Position numbers and translations under genes: made by a program. This document shows positions 7,772 to 16,082 of a stretch of DNA of 64,000 bases, piece by piece. The DNA is from Bacillus subtilis (GTDB taxonomy: Bacteria; Pseudomonadota; Alphaproteobacteria; Rhizobiales; Rhizobiaceae): NCBI GenBank assembly GCA_021733665.1, contig JAHREI010000008.1:62001-126000 (forward strand). Reading direction: 5' to 3'. The notes beneath the pieces are model-generated. The model made no database searches and was not told the DNA's origin. It saw nothing but the letters and a program-made list of their open reading frames with translations. Positions within the stretch are counted from its first letter, which is position 1. Each line of letters starts with the position of its first letter.

Positions 7772-8932
7772 TCAGCCCTGTTTCTCGCGCCAGTCTCGTA
7801 GCCGGTTAATGGCGGTCTCCAGCGTGTCGAGCTTTTTGGCGAAGCAAAAACGCACATGGCTGGTGATATTGCGCTCTGAATAGAAAGACGAAACCGGCAC
7901 CGGTGTGACGCCAGCCTCGCGGGTGAGACGCTGGCTGAAAGCGAGATCATCACCATCCTTGTCGAGATCGCTGATATCAGCGACTGCAAAATATGTGGCC
8001 GGAGCGGTGGCCATGTTAAAACCGGCTTCACGCAGACCCGCATCAAGATAGTCACGGCGTTTGGCCAGTTCATTACGCAGGCCGGTGAAGTAGCTGTCCG
8101 GCAGATTGAGGCCAACCGCTACCGCGGCTTGCAATGCCGGTGGTGTGGTGAAGGTCATATATTGGTGGACGCGGGAGATCACTTTCAGCAATTGTGCATC
8201 AGCGGTGATATAGCCAACCTTCCATCCGGTGAGTGAAAAGCTCTTACCTGCCGATCCGATCCGTACAACACGGTCGCGAATTTCCGGCAGTGAGAATAGT
8301 GAGATGTGTTGATTGTCATCGAAAGTCAGATGCTCATAGACCTCATCCGCGATGATGAAAAGATTATGCTTCACCGCCAATTCCGCAATGAAATTCAGCT
8401 CCTCGCGGGTAAAGACCTTGCCGATCGGGTTCATCGGATTGTTGACGACAATCATGCGGGTGCGCGGGGTGATTGCATCGCTCAGTGCCTGCAAGGGTAA
8501 TTCCCAATGGGGTGGCGACAGGCGTACCGGTACAACCACACCACCGGCACGGCGGATAACCGGACTATAGGAATCGTAAGCCGGTTCCAGCACAATTACT
8601 TCATCGCCGGAATTGATCAGCGCGAAGAAGCTGTCGGCCAGTGCTTCTGTCGCACCGGAAGTGACAAGCACTTCTGTTTCCCAATCGGCTTCAATATTGA
8701 AGAACCGGCGGGCATTATCGGCCACAGCCTGACGCAGGGCGGGAAGACCGAGCATTGGCGGATATTGATGTGAACTACTATGCAGGGCATCAGTTGCAGC
8801 CGCAATCAGTTCCTGCGGTTCCAGCCCTTCTGGAAACCCTTGTCCGAGATTAATGGCACCGGTTTCTGCGGCCAGTCGCGACATGATTTCAAACACAGAT
8901 ATGCCGGATGATACGAAAACCGGATTGACCAT
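7772..8932 (-). CDS. PLP-dependent class I/II aminotransferase
   Basis: A 386-residue fold-type I aminotransferase, close in length and pattern to methionine aminotransferase YbdL and kynurenine aminotransferases. Visible features are INLGQGFPEG near residue 29, the PLP-contacting TSGATEAL, NPMNPIGKVF with the conserved Asn, ADEVYEHL with the Asp that pairs with the pyridine nitrogen, and the Schiff-base lysine in SAGKSFSLTGWKVGY. The C-terminal substrate Arg is in SHVRFCFAK. It converges on the ynbA-like gene with a 3-base gap and no clear terminator between. It is cytoplasmic; the amino donor is not predictable from sequence. Confidence 0.88.
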   Translation of the reverse strand: MVNPVFVSSGISVFEIMSRLAAETGAINLGQGFPEGLEPQELIAAATDALHSSSHQYPPMLGLPALRQAVADNARRFFNIEADWETEVLVTSGATEALADSFFALINSGDEVIVLEPAYDSYSPVIRRAGGVVVPVRLSPPHWELPLQALSDAITPRTRMIVVNNPMNPIGKVFTREELNFIAELAVKHNLFIIADEVYEHLTFDDNQHISLFSLPEIRDRVVRIGSAGKSFSLTGWKVGYITADAQLLKVISRVHQYMTFTTPPALQAAVAVGLNLPDSYFTGLRNELAKRRDYLDAGLREAGFNMATAPATYFAVADISDLDKDGDDLAFSQRLTREAGVTPVPVSSFYSERNITSHVRFCFAKKLDTLETAINRLRDWREKQG

Positions 8933-9076
8933 GATAATCCCTTTCTATTAAATTGTCCGCACTATAGAGCTCTGTTTTTAAACAAGAAAGCAGCCGGCAG
9001 CAGGAAAAACACAACTGTTAGGCTTTGTTTTCTCTAAGATGTGGTTTCCTGAGAATATTATTTCAACGCTGAAACG

Positions 9077-10000
9077 TCAGGCGCAGAGATTGCGGTTTTT
9101 GAGTTTCACCACATGTTCGTCCACGGCGCTGACGATGGATTGCACGAACTCCGCGCCCAATGCGCCGCGACGCAGATCTTCCGGCTGCCAGACATTCACA
9201 TAATAGGGAATGGAATGACGGATTGGCCGGATGAGCAGGTTCTCGCTTTCAAAAGCTAAGGCACTCAACGGGTTGATCACGGATATTCCGATACCTGCGG
9301 CGACCAATGAGCTGATAGAGGAGGCAGTCGTTGCTTCAATCGTCAGCTTGCGATTGATGCCGGCATTGTTAAACCACTGATCAACCTGACGGCGGTAGTA
9401 ATCTTCATCGGCATAATAAATAAAATTATGGCCGGAGAATTGCTCGATATCGAGCCTGTCATAGTCTGCCAGCGGATGCCCCGCAGGCATAATGCATAGC
9501 AGATCACCGGTATAGATTTCCCGTGTGGCGGAGGCGCTGAGATTGATATTGCCTTCTACCATGCCGACATCAAAAAACTTGCTGAGCAGATCGCGGGTCA
9601 GCGCGCTTTCTTCCAGCGAGTGGATTTTAACGGAAGCCTGCGGATGTTCATTGAGAAACAGTTTAGTGGCCTGCGGAATAATCGCATGGGCGTAAGCAGG
9701 CAGGCAGGCAACGGATACACGCTGTAAATTATCACCGCGAATAGCGCGCGCTGTACGGGCAATTTCTTCAATACTCACAAAGGAACGCTGCACAATCACA
9801 TTAAGTGCTGCCGCTTGCTGAGTGGGTTTCAGACGGCGGTTATCACGATGGAACAATGTGAAGCCAAGTGTCGCTTCCAGATCTTTCAACTCACGGCTGA
9901 TTGTCGGCTGCGAGGAGCCGAGATGATCCGCAGTTTCGGTGACATTCAGGGTCTGCATCAGCGATTGAAAAATTTCCAGCTGGCGATGGGTCAGACGCAT
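9077..10000 (-). CDS. lysR: LysR-type regulator, probable LysR of lysA
   Basis: A 307-residue LysR-type regulator. The N-terminal winged helix-turn-helix is clear (ETADHLGSSQPTISRELKDLE, residues about 21-41), followed by the effector-binding domain. Several stretches match what I know of E. coli LysR: SQPT[IV]SREL, [SV]ACLP near residue 100, PPGHPLA-like PAGHPLADYD, and GIGISVINPLSAL. It is divergent from the adjacent lysA, which is also the E. coli arrangement, where LysR with diaminopimelate activates lysA. Ortholog assignment therefore rests on both sequence and position. Confidence 0.87.
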   Translation of the reverse strand: MRLTHRQLEIFQSLMQTLNVTETADHLGSSQPTISRELKDLEATLGFTLFHRDNRRLKPTQQAAALNVIVQRSFVSIEEIARTARAIRGDNLQRVSVACLPAYAHAIIPQATKLFLNEHPQASVKIHSLEESALTRDLLSKFFDVGMVEGNINLSASATREIYTGDLLCIMPAGHPLADYDRLDIEQFSGHNFIYYADEDYYRRQVDQWFNNAGINRKLTIEATTASSISSLVAAGIGISVINPLSALAFESENLLIRPIRHSIPYYVNVWQPEDLRRGALGAEFVQSIVSAVDEHVVKLKNRNLCA

Positions 10001-10169
10001 GATTTTCCCCTTTCAGTATGACGGCCTTACGATACGCATTAAGCATATCAAAAATGAATATTAAAGGTATTATTATGAATTTGACCACAGGTGGGCGTCT
10101 GGTAGTTTGAAATTAGTAATGATAGAGCGGTCTGCCAGCAGGATTCCGCTTTGAATGTTTGAGGGTAGA
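10001..10169. promoter_or_regulatory. lysR-lysA divergent promoter region
   Basis: A 169-base AT-rich gap between two divergent genes. By analogy with other LysR pairs it should hold T-N11-A type LysR sites and both promoters. I see no riboswitch-like fold. No single operator stood out strongly enough to mark. Confidence 0.45.
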
Positions 10170-11447
10170 ATGACCACTGAGTTCTCACGTCCGCATGTTG
10201 CACATTTCGGTTATAAAAACGGCACTTTAAGTGTTGAAGATGTTGCTGTTTCTGCAATTGCTGAAAAATATGGCACGCCGTTTTATGTCTATTCGGCCAC
10301 AGCGGTGCGTGAGCGTGTTGCAAAGCTGCGTGCGGCGCTCGAAGGTCTTAACGTTCAGATCTGCTATGCGGTGAAAGCCAATAATAACCTGTCACTGCTG
10401 TCTCTTCTGGTTGAAGAGGGCTGCGGCATGGATATCGTGTCGGGCGGTGAAATGCACCGTGCACTGGCGGCCGGTTCGCCCGCAGACAAAATCGTATTCT
10501 CCGGCGTCGGCAAAACCGATGAAGAAATTGCTGCCGCTTTGACGGCTGGTGTGCATCAGCTGAACATTGAATCCATTGAAGAACTGGATGCGATTTCCCG
10601 CGTTGCGCTTAAGCTGAAAAAAGTGGCGACTGTTGTGCTGCGCATCAACCCTGATGTGGATGCGCTGACTCATCCGAAAATCACCACCGGCACTAGCAAG
10701 AATAAATTCGGTATCGCCTATGCTGATGCGCTGAACACTTATGCAACGGCTTCTGCGCGCAAAGAAATCAATGTTGTTGGTATCGCAGTTCATATCGGCT
10801 CGCAGATTACCGATGTTACGCCATTCCGTCAGACTTTTGAACGTCTGGCACAGCTGACACAGGCCATTCGCGCCAAGGGTCTGACGATTTCTCGTCTTGA
10901 TCTCGGTGGTGGTCTCGGTGTGTCCTATGATGGCACCGCCGGTATGGATGTCGATGCCTATGCTCAGACATTGCGTGAAACGCTTGGCGATATTGATTGC
11001 GAGCTGACCATGGAACCGGGCCGCTTCATCATTGCAGAAGCCGGCGCGCTGGTGACCAAAGTGCTCTATGGCAAAAATCAGGGCAATGCGAAATTCTCAA
11101 TCGTTGATGCAGCGATGAATGACCTGATGCGTCCGGCACTTTATGATGCTGTGCATCCGGTGTGGCCGGTACGTGAGCCGGCAGCAGATGCAGAGACCCT
11201 GCCGGTTAATCTGGTTGGTCCTGTTTGCGAAAGCTCGGATACATTCGGTGAGTTTGATCGTTTGCCAGCGCTGGAACGCGGTGATCTGGTGATGCTTGGT
11301 GTGGCCGGTGCCTATGGTGCAACAATGTCATCCACTTACAATGCGCGTCCGCTTATTCAGGAAGTGCTGGTTCAGGGTGATACATTCAAGCTGGTACGCC
11401 GTCAGTGGACGGTGGAAGATGCATTGATGCTTGAGCGTGATCTTTGA
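10170..11447 (+). CDS. lysA: diaminopimelate decarboxylase
   Basis: A fold-type III PLP enzyme that decarboxylates meso-diaminopimelate to L-lysine, the last step of lysine synthesis. Key elements are YAVKANNN with the Schiff-base lysine (about residue 70), the VHIGSQI histidine, the LDLGGGLGV phosphate loop, EPGRFIIAEAG, and GPVCESSDTF with the catalytic Cys. The ATG at 10170 is preferred over 10155 because GAGGG lies 4 bases upstream of it. That start gives 425 residues, normal for the family. It is divergent from its likely regulator lysR and precedes the dapF-like gene by about 150 bases. Confidence 0.95.
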   Translation: MTTEFSRPHVAHFGYKNGTLSVEDVAVSAIAEKYGTPFYVYSATAVRERVAKLRAALEGLNVQICYAVKANNNLSLLSLLVEEGCGMDIVSGGEMHRALAAGSPADKIVFSGVGKTDEEIAAALTAGVHQLNIESIEELDAISRVALKLKKVATVVLRINPDVDALTHPKITTGTSKNKFGIAYADALNTYATASARKEINVVGIAVHIGSQITDVTPFRQTFERLAQLTQAIRAKGLTISRLDLGGGLGVSYDGTAGMDVDAYAQTLRETLGDIDCELTMEPGRFIIAEAGALVTKVLYGKNQGNAKFSIVDAAMNDLMRPALYDAVHPVWPVREPAADAETLPVNLVGPVCESSDTFGEFDRLPALERGDLVMLGVAGAYGATMSSTYNARPLIQEVLVQGDTFKLVRRQWTVEDALMLERDL

Positions 11448-11470
11448 TCACGCCGGAAAGCAGATGATGT

Positions 11471-11522
11471 ACGCGATCTTTAATCGCGTCGAATAACAAG
11501 CGCGCGATCTCTAAGGTCGCGC
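11471..11522 (+). terminator. tandem hairpins after lysA
   Basis: Two GC-rich stems follow lysA: ACGCGAT/ATCGCGT at 11471-11489 and GCGCGA/TCGCGC at 11502-11522. The sequence after the second is TCTTAAAT, a weak T-tract, so termination may be partial and allow read-through to the dapF-like gene. Confidence 0.5.
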
Positions 11523-11596
11523 TCTTAAATCAAGGGAACGGTTGGGAGGCCGTTTCCTGAGGTTGTCAGTAAGATAACCCGAAGGGAGGGGGAAAT

Positions 11597-12484
11597 ATGG
11601 AGCCATATTCCGAAGCGGTGCAGGGAGATGCCGCCGGAACTTTTTTCATCAAAACCCACGGGTTGGGCAATGATTTTGTGTTGGTTGACGGACGGAAGCA
11701 AGTTTTCCGGCCGCAAGCCGCATTAATTGCGCAAATTTGCGACCGGCACCGTGGTGTCGGTGGCGACCAGCTTCTGGTACTGGAAGCACCGCAAAATGCC
11801 GGTGCCGATGTGCGGATGCGCATTTATAATGTGGATGGCGCTGAGGCGCAGACTTGCTTCAATGCCACGCGCTGTGCTGCATTTCTGTGGATGCAGGAAG
11901 CGGGTAAAACCTCCGTTATTTTAGAAACACTTGGCGGGTTGATTGAAGCCCGTATGGCGGATGCTGAAAATGGCGCACCACGTGTCAGCCTGTATCTGGC
12001 TCCTGCTGTCACAGACTGGCAGGCTATTCCCTTGGCAGGGCCGTTAAAAAACCATGCAGGCAGCCTCAATCACGGGCCGTTGTCGGAGCCTTTTGCCGTC
12101 AATATGGGCAATCCGCATCTGGTCTATTTTGTGCCGGATTTTGATGCTATCGATGTGCCGCTTGAGGCTGCTGTGGTGCAAAACAGTGCTTATCTGCCGG
12201 AGCAGGCGAATATTGGTGTGGCTGAGTTGCTGCCGTCTGAAGGTGACGAGGCACGGTTGAAACTGGTGGTCTACGAGCGGCCGGGCATCCTTACGGAAGC
12301 CTGCGGGAGCGGTGCCTGTGCCGCGGCTGTTGCGGCTGTGCGCAGCGGGCGGACAAATCAGAAAAATTTCCGTGTGTTCATGCCGGGCGGGGCTTTACAG
12401 GTCACGTTATGTGCTGATGATAGGATTATCCTGACGGGGGATGTCGCTGTCGCATTTTATGGATTTTTGCCAGACGGAACATAG
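11597..12484 (+). CDS. DapF-like diaminopimelate epimerase family protein
   Basis: A 295-residue protein of the diaminopimelate epimerase fold. It has the family opening KTHGLGNDFVLVDGR, RGVGGDQLLVLE, and both cysteine loops. The first loop reads NVDGAEAQTCFNATRCAA, so the catalytic Cys is present but the usual CGN has become CFN. The second loop reads ERPGILTEACGSGACAAA, keeping Cys and ACGSGAC but altering the usual ERGAGxT. GGGAGGGGG just upstream supports the ATG at 11597. It sits between lysA and an amino-acid ABC transporter. It may be a diaminopimelate epimerase or a related racemase of shifted specificity; the organism may carry a canonical dapF elsewhere. Confidence 0.8.
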   Translation: MEPYSEAVQGDAAGTFFIKTHGLGNDFVLVDGRKQVFRPQAALIAQICDRHRGVGGDQLLVLEAPQNAGADVRMRIYNVDGAEAQTCFNATRCAAFLWMQEAGKTSVILETLGGLIEARMADAENGAPRVSLYLAPAVTDWQAIPLAGPLKNHAGSLNHGPLSEPFAVNMGNPHLVYFVPDFDAIDVPLEAAVVQNSAYLPEQANIGVAELLPSEGDEARLKLVVYERPGILTEACGSGACAAAVAAVRSGRTNQKNFRVFMPGGALQVTLCADDRIILTGDVAVAFYGFLPDGT

Positions 12485-12547
12485 AGCAATTTTATAAGTT
12501 TTAACGAGAACTGTCCGTAAGAGACACCGTTAAGATCTGATTATTAC

Positions 12548-12591
12548 GCAGTTTCGGACGGAAAACCGGTTTCCACTTTTCCTGAAACTGC
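12548..12591. repeat. interspersed palindromic repeat, copy 1
   Basis: An imperfect palindrome with outer arms GCAGTTTC (12548-12555) and GAAACTGC (12584-12591) around the core GAAAACCGGTTTCCACTTTTCC. The core resembles copies near 24031 and 31076. Such elements are common between genes in Brucella and Rhizobium relatives. This one lies just before the ABC ATPase start. Confidence 0.7.
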
Positions 12592-12606
12592 TTGAGAGGG
12601 GGAATA

Positions 12607-13353
12607 ATGGCTTTTATATCGGTTGACCATGTCAGCAAGACCTATCCTGCGACCAGCAATGGCAAGGCGCATCGTGCGCTCGGTGACGTGTCTTTCTCGG
12701 TAGAGAAAGGTGAGGTTCTGGTAATTATCGGTCCGTCTGGTTCCGGAAAAAGCACTTTGCTGCGTACGCTCAATGCACTGGAAGCGATTGATAGCGGAAC
12801 CATCAGTGTCAATAATCTGCTGATCTCTGATCCGAAAACCGATCTCAATCATGCCCGTTCTGAAATCGGCATGGTGTTTCAGCATTTCAATCTGTTTCAG
12901 CATAAAACCGCATTGGAAAATGTGGTTTTGCCGCAAACAGTTGTACTGAAACGCCCGAAAGCAGAAGCGGTGAAAATCGCACAGGATATGCTGGCACGCG
13001 TGGGCATTGCCGAACGTGCAGGCCATTATCCGAGCCAGCTTTCCGGCGGCCAGCAGCAGCGCGTGGCGATTGCCCGTGCTTTGGCGATGAACCCGAAAGT
13101 CATGTTGTTTGATGAAGCAACATCAGCGCTTGATCCGGAAATGGTCGGTGGCATTCTCGATCTGATGAAAGAGCTGGCAAAATCCGGCATGACCATGGTC
13201 GTGGTAACCCATGAGATGGGTTTTGCCCGCGAAGTGGCCGATCGTGTGATCTTCATGGATGAGGGGCAAATTGTCGAAACCGGCACGCCGGATGTGCTGT
13301 TTTCTAAGCCCGAGCATCAACGCACGCGGCATTTTCTCGAACAGGTTCTGTAA
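12607..13353 (+). CDS. amino-acid ABC transporter ATP-binding protein
   Basis: A 248-residue ATPase of the polar amino-acid (GlnQ/HisP) type. Walker A is GPSGSGKST (about residue 39), the Q-loop is MVFQHFNLF, the signature is [15 protein letters not shown], Walker B is [12 protein letters not shown], and the switch His is in [10 protein letters not shown]. The ATG at 12607 follows GAGAGGGGGAATA and is preferred over an upstream TTG at 12592. It is the first gene of an ATPase, binding protein, permease, permease operon. It works at the cytoplasmic face of the inner membrane. Confidence 0.93.
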   Translation: MAFISVDHVSKTYPATSNGKAHRALGDVSFSVEKGEVLVIIGPSGSGKSTLLRTLNALEAIDSGTISVNNLLISDPKTDLNHARSEIGMVFQHFNLFQHKTALENVVLPQTVVLKRPKAEAVKIAQDMLARVGIAERAGHYPSQLSGGQQQRVAIARALAMNPKVMLFDEATSALDPEMVGGILDLMKELAKSGMTMVVVTHEMGFAREVADRVIFMDEGQIVETGTPDVLFSKPEHQRTRHFLEQVL

Positions 13354-13361
13354 AAAGGAAT

Positions 13362-13380
13362 ACAGGCAGGGGATGCCTGT
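13362..13380 (+). other. intercistronic hairpin
   Basis: ACAGGCA/TGCCTGT with a 5-base loop lies between the ATPase and binding-protein genes. There is no T-tract, so it may protect or process the operon mRNA rather than terminate it. Confidence 0.45.
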
Positions 13381-13443
13381 TGGAATATGCCGGAAATAAA
13401 TGCCCGATAAACAAGGGTAAATCCATATAATAACGAGGAGAAC

Positions 13444-14256
13444 ATGATGAAGTTTTTGAAGAAAATTGCATTATCTATCGGAATGCTGGCAGGCGTAGCG
13501 GCGCTGTCCGCCGGTACAGCGAATACTGCGAGCGCCGGTGCGATGGAAGATATTCTGAAGCGCGGTGAGCTGCGTGTTGCCGTGCAGACGCAGGGTGCAC
13601 CGGTCAGCTTTATCAACAAAGACGGTAAGCAGACCGGTCTGGCTGTTGAACTTGCCCGTATGATGGGCGAAGATCTCGGCGTTAAAGTCGTGTTTCAGGA
13701 TTATGACTGGAAGGGTCTTATTCCGGCATTGCTGGCAGGCAAAGTGGATATGATTGCTGCCGATATGACACCGACCCCGCAGCGTGCGGCACAGCTGCTG
13801 TTCTCGCGCCCGATGTTCTACGAAGAAACGGTTGCGGTGGTGAAGAATGATTCACCTCTGGCCAAATGGGAGGACCTCAATCAGGAAGGTCTGAATATCG
13901 GCTCCACACAGGCCAGCTCCTATAGTGAAGCCATCAAGAAGTTCATGCCGAAAGCAACCCTGAAAGAGTTTACCGGTGGTACCGCTGCGGTGGCGCAGGC
14001 GCTCTCAGCCGGTCGTATTGATGCAACAGTTTCCGACCTCGGTAATGTGACGAACTTCGTCAATGAATTCGGCAATCTGAAAATTCTTGACGGTATCATT
14101 GTCAAAAACCCGCTGGCTTTTGCCGTGCGTCCGGATGAGGTGCATTTGAAACTCTGGCTCGACAATTATGTGGAGCTGATTACCTCTGACAAGCGTCTCG
14201 ATCAGATGGTCAATTACTGGTGGAACACCACTGACTGGGAAAAAGACCACAAATAA
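13444..14256 (+). CDS. polar amino-acid ABC transporter substrate-binding protein
   Basis: A 270-residue periplasmic binding protein of family 3. A Sec signal peptide is clear (KKIALSIGMLAGVAAL then a small-residue region, cleavage after ...TASA near residue 31). The mature part opens with ILKRGELRVAVQTQGAPVSF and has the family ligand motifs FVPAL-like KGLIPALLAGKVDMIAADMT and R-x-Q-type TPQRAAQLLFSRP. GAGGAG precedes two adjacent ATG codons (13444, 13447); either could be used. Position in the lysA/dapF-like neighbourhood makes lysine, diaminopimelate or another polar amino acid a candidate ligand, but this is inference. Confidence 0.9.
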   Translation: MMKFLKKIALSIGMLAGVAALSAGTANTASAGAMEDILKRGELRVAVQTQGAPVSFINKDGKQTGLAVELARMMGEDLGVKVVFQDYDWKGLIPALLAGKVDMIAADMTPTPQRAAQLLFSRPMFYEETVAVVKNDSPLAKWEDLNQEGLNIGSTQASSYSEAIKKFMPKATLKEFTGGTAAVAQALSAGRIDATVSDLGNVTNFVNEFGNLKILDGIIVKNPLAFAVRPDEVHLKLWLDNYVELITSDKRLDQMVNYWWNTTDWEKDHK

Positions 14257-14270
14257 CAATGCGTTATTCT

Positions 14271-14302
14271 CTGCCTGCTCAACAGGCAGGCAGAGGATTT
14301 TT
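14271..14302 (+). terminator. intercistronic terminator-like hairpin
   Basis: CTGCCTG/CAGGCAG with a 5-base loop, then GCAGAGG and ATTTTT. It follows the binding-protein gene and would lower read-through into the permease genes, a common way of making more binding protein than permease. Confidence 0.55.
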
Positions 14303-14397
14303 GTCTGAGGCACGATTGCTGTTTTCAGAATGGCTTGAAACTATTTTGCGGCACCGCACGGAAACAAATGCGGCTGCAAAATATTCGGGATCGCATA

Positions 14398-15096
14398 ATG
14401 TCATCATTTATTCTCGACTATTTTAATTACCGCATTGTTGCACAATATCTGGATCGTTTTGCCGAAGGTTTGGGTAATACGCTCATTGCAACAGGCGTGA
14501 GTTTTGTGCTGTCTTTTATGCTCGGCACGATCATGGCGATTATTATGTTCACGCAGTGGAAAGTGCTGCGGAGCCTGATACAGGGCTATGTGACATTCAT
14601 CCGCTCAACACCGCTGCTGGTGCAGATCTATCTGGTTTATTTCGGTCTGCCGGTTTTGCTGCCTTTTACCGCCAAATGGCCGGAGATGTGGCTTGGCATT
14701 GCGGCACTGGTGATTAACTGTACGCCTTATATGTCCGAGATTATCCGCACCGGTATCGGCTCTGTGCCGCGCGGGCAGGTAGAGGCAGCCAAAGCTGTCG
14801 GGATGAGCTATGGGCAGCGCCTGATCCATATCGTGCTGCCGCAGGCTTTTGCCAATGTGATCCCGCCGGTCTTGGGACAAACGGCGGTACTGATTAAAGA
14901 TACTTCGCTGCTGTCCCTGATCACTGTCTTTGAATTTACCAGTGCCGGTTTGCTGCTCAACAGCGAGCGGGTGCGCCCGAATGAGAGCTTTCTGACAATC
15001 GCTGCCGGATATCTCGCTATCTATTGTGTGATGCTGTTCCTTTCGCATCAGGTGAAAAAGAAACTGGCAGGTCCTGCCTGGGCGGCGAAAGGCTGA
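14398..15096 (+). CDS. amino-acid ABC transporter permease 1
   Basis: A 232-residue inner-membrane permease of the HisM/GlnP family with about five hydrophobic helices. The EAA loop that contacts the ATPase is present as EAAKAVGMSYGQRLIHIVLPQAF. The N-terminal FAEGLGNTLIATGVSF and the FIRSTPLLVQIYLVYFGLP region are typical. The ATG at 14398 (protein MSSFILDYF...) is preferred to an upstream in-frame start at 14335 because family members begin close to this point. It precedes the second permease gene by 4 bases. Confidence 0.9.
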   Translation: MSSFILDYFNYRIVAQYLDRFAEGLGNTLIATGVSFVLSFMLGTIMAIIMFTQWKVLRSLIQGYVTFIRSTPLLVQIYLVYFGLPVLLPFTAKWPEMWLGIAALVINCTPYMSEIIRTGIGSVPRGQVEAAKAVGMSYGQRLIHIVLPQAFANVIPPVLGQTAVLIKDTSLLSLITVFEFTSAGLLLNSERVRPNESFLTIAAGYLAIYCVMLFLSHQVKKKLAGPAWAAKG

Positions 15097-15100
15097 ATTA

Positions 15101-15787
15101 ATGATTGAATATTATTGGAAGCTGACAGTCTCGGTAATGCCGTTTCTCTGGCAGGGGTTTAAAGAGACTTTTACGGTCTCGCTGGTGGCTATTCTGGCAG
15201 GTTCTCTGATTGGCACGATCATCGGCATTATTCGTAGCTATCGTATTCCGGTGCTGACGCAAATTTTCGGCGGTTATGTGCATGTTTTACGAGGCACGCC
15301 GTTTCTGGTGCAGCTCTACGTGTTTTACTTCGTGCTGCCAAATACCGGCATTGAATGGCTGAGTTGGGATTCCAGCACAGCGGCTTTCGTGGCACTGTCG
15401 CTCTATACCTCCTGTTATGTGTCGGAGATTGTCAGCAGCGCGATTGATGCGGTGCCACGCGGGCAGTGGGAGGCAGCAACAGCTGTGGGCATGAACCAGT
15501 TGCAGAAATTGTGGCATGTGATTTTACCGCAGGCACTGAAGCTGACCATTGCACCGATGAGCAGTGTCTATGTGATTATCATCAAAAGCACCGCTATTCT
15601 TTCGGTAATCGGCATTGCAGAGCTGACGCGCCAGGGAGAGGTGTCGATGCTGCGCTTCCCGCGTGATGTGTTGTTTATCTACGGACTGATTGCACTGGTC
15701 TATTTCATCTATTGTTATCCGATCCTCAAATTTTCCAAATGGGCGGAGAACAAGATCAGCGGCTCACAGCGCCTGTCGTTAGACTAA
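15101..15787 (+). CDS. amino-acid ABC transporter permease 2
   Basis: A 228-residue permease paralogous to its neighbour, the two presumably forming a heterodimer. Family features are FLWQGFKETFTVSLVAIL, HVLRGTPFLVQLYVFYFVLP and the EAA loop EAATAVGMNQLQKLWHVILPQAL. It ends the transporter operon and is followed within 6 bases by a strong terminator hairpin. Confidence 0.9.
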   Translation: MIEYYWKLTVSVMPFLWQGFKETFTVSLVAILAGSLIGTIIGIIRSYRIPVLTQIFGGYVHVLRGTPFLVQLYVFYFVLPNTGIEWLSWDSSTAAFVALSLYTSCYVSEIVSSAIDAVPRGQWEAATAVGMNQLQKLWHVILPQALKLTIAPMSSVYVIIIKSTAILSVIGIAELTRQGEVSMLRFPRDVLFIYGLIALVYFIYCYPILKFSKWAENKISGSQRLSLD

Positions 15788-15792
15788 AAATA

Positions 15793-15824
15793 AAACCCGC
15801 AGCATCGGAAGATGCTGCGGGTTT
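15793..15824. terminator. bidirectional terminator
   Basis: A perfect 14-base stem, AAACCCGCAGCATC/GATGCTGCGGGTTT, with a GGAA loop, between the permease stop (15787) and the yjhX-like stop (15828), which converge. Flanking A and T runs make it usable from both sides. Confidence 0.9.
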
Positions 15825-15827
15825 AGC

Positions 15828-16082
15828 TTATGCATTGCGGGCAATTTGCAGGCTCGCAATGCCGCGTTTGGAGATGCGGTAAGCACTGCCGTTAAATGAA
15901 GCGATCAGCTTTTTGGCACGCAGTTTTTTAAAGGTCTGTAAATCGGTACCATCAAGAAACCAGCCCTCGCGGGAGATGAAATCGGCATCAATAATTTTGC
16001 CCTTGTCATCTTTTTCCGGTTCGATCCGGCCGCCTTTTGCCAGCATATCGAGGATACGGCGTTCAAAACGGGAAATATTCAT
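15828..16082 (-). CDS. yjhX: YjhX-family protein (UPF0386)
   Basis: An 84-residue basic protein matching the YjhX family: it opens MNISRFERRILDMLAKGGRI, then has ISREGWFLDGTDLQTFKKLRAKKLI and NGSAYRISKRGI. The fold reads as a winged-helix-like domain. E. coli YjhX is described as the toxin of the YjhX-YjhQ pair. No YjhQ-like acetyltransferase lies next to it here. The start at 16082 is chosen because GGAGA lies just upstream and the homology begins there; the reading frame stays open further upstream but that part looks non-coding. Confidence 0.85.
   Translation of the reverse strand: MNISRFERRILDMLAKGGRIEPEKDDKGKIIDADFISREGWFLDGTDLQTFKKLRAKKLIASFNGSAYRISKRGIASLQIARNA

Noticed and set aside
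10001-10169. Lysine riboswitch before lysA
   Set aside because: The gap is short, lies between divergent genes with a LysR regulator, and shows none of the conserved L-box elements.
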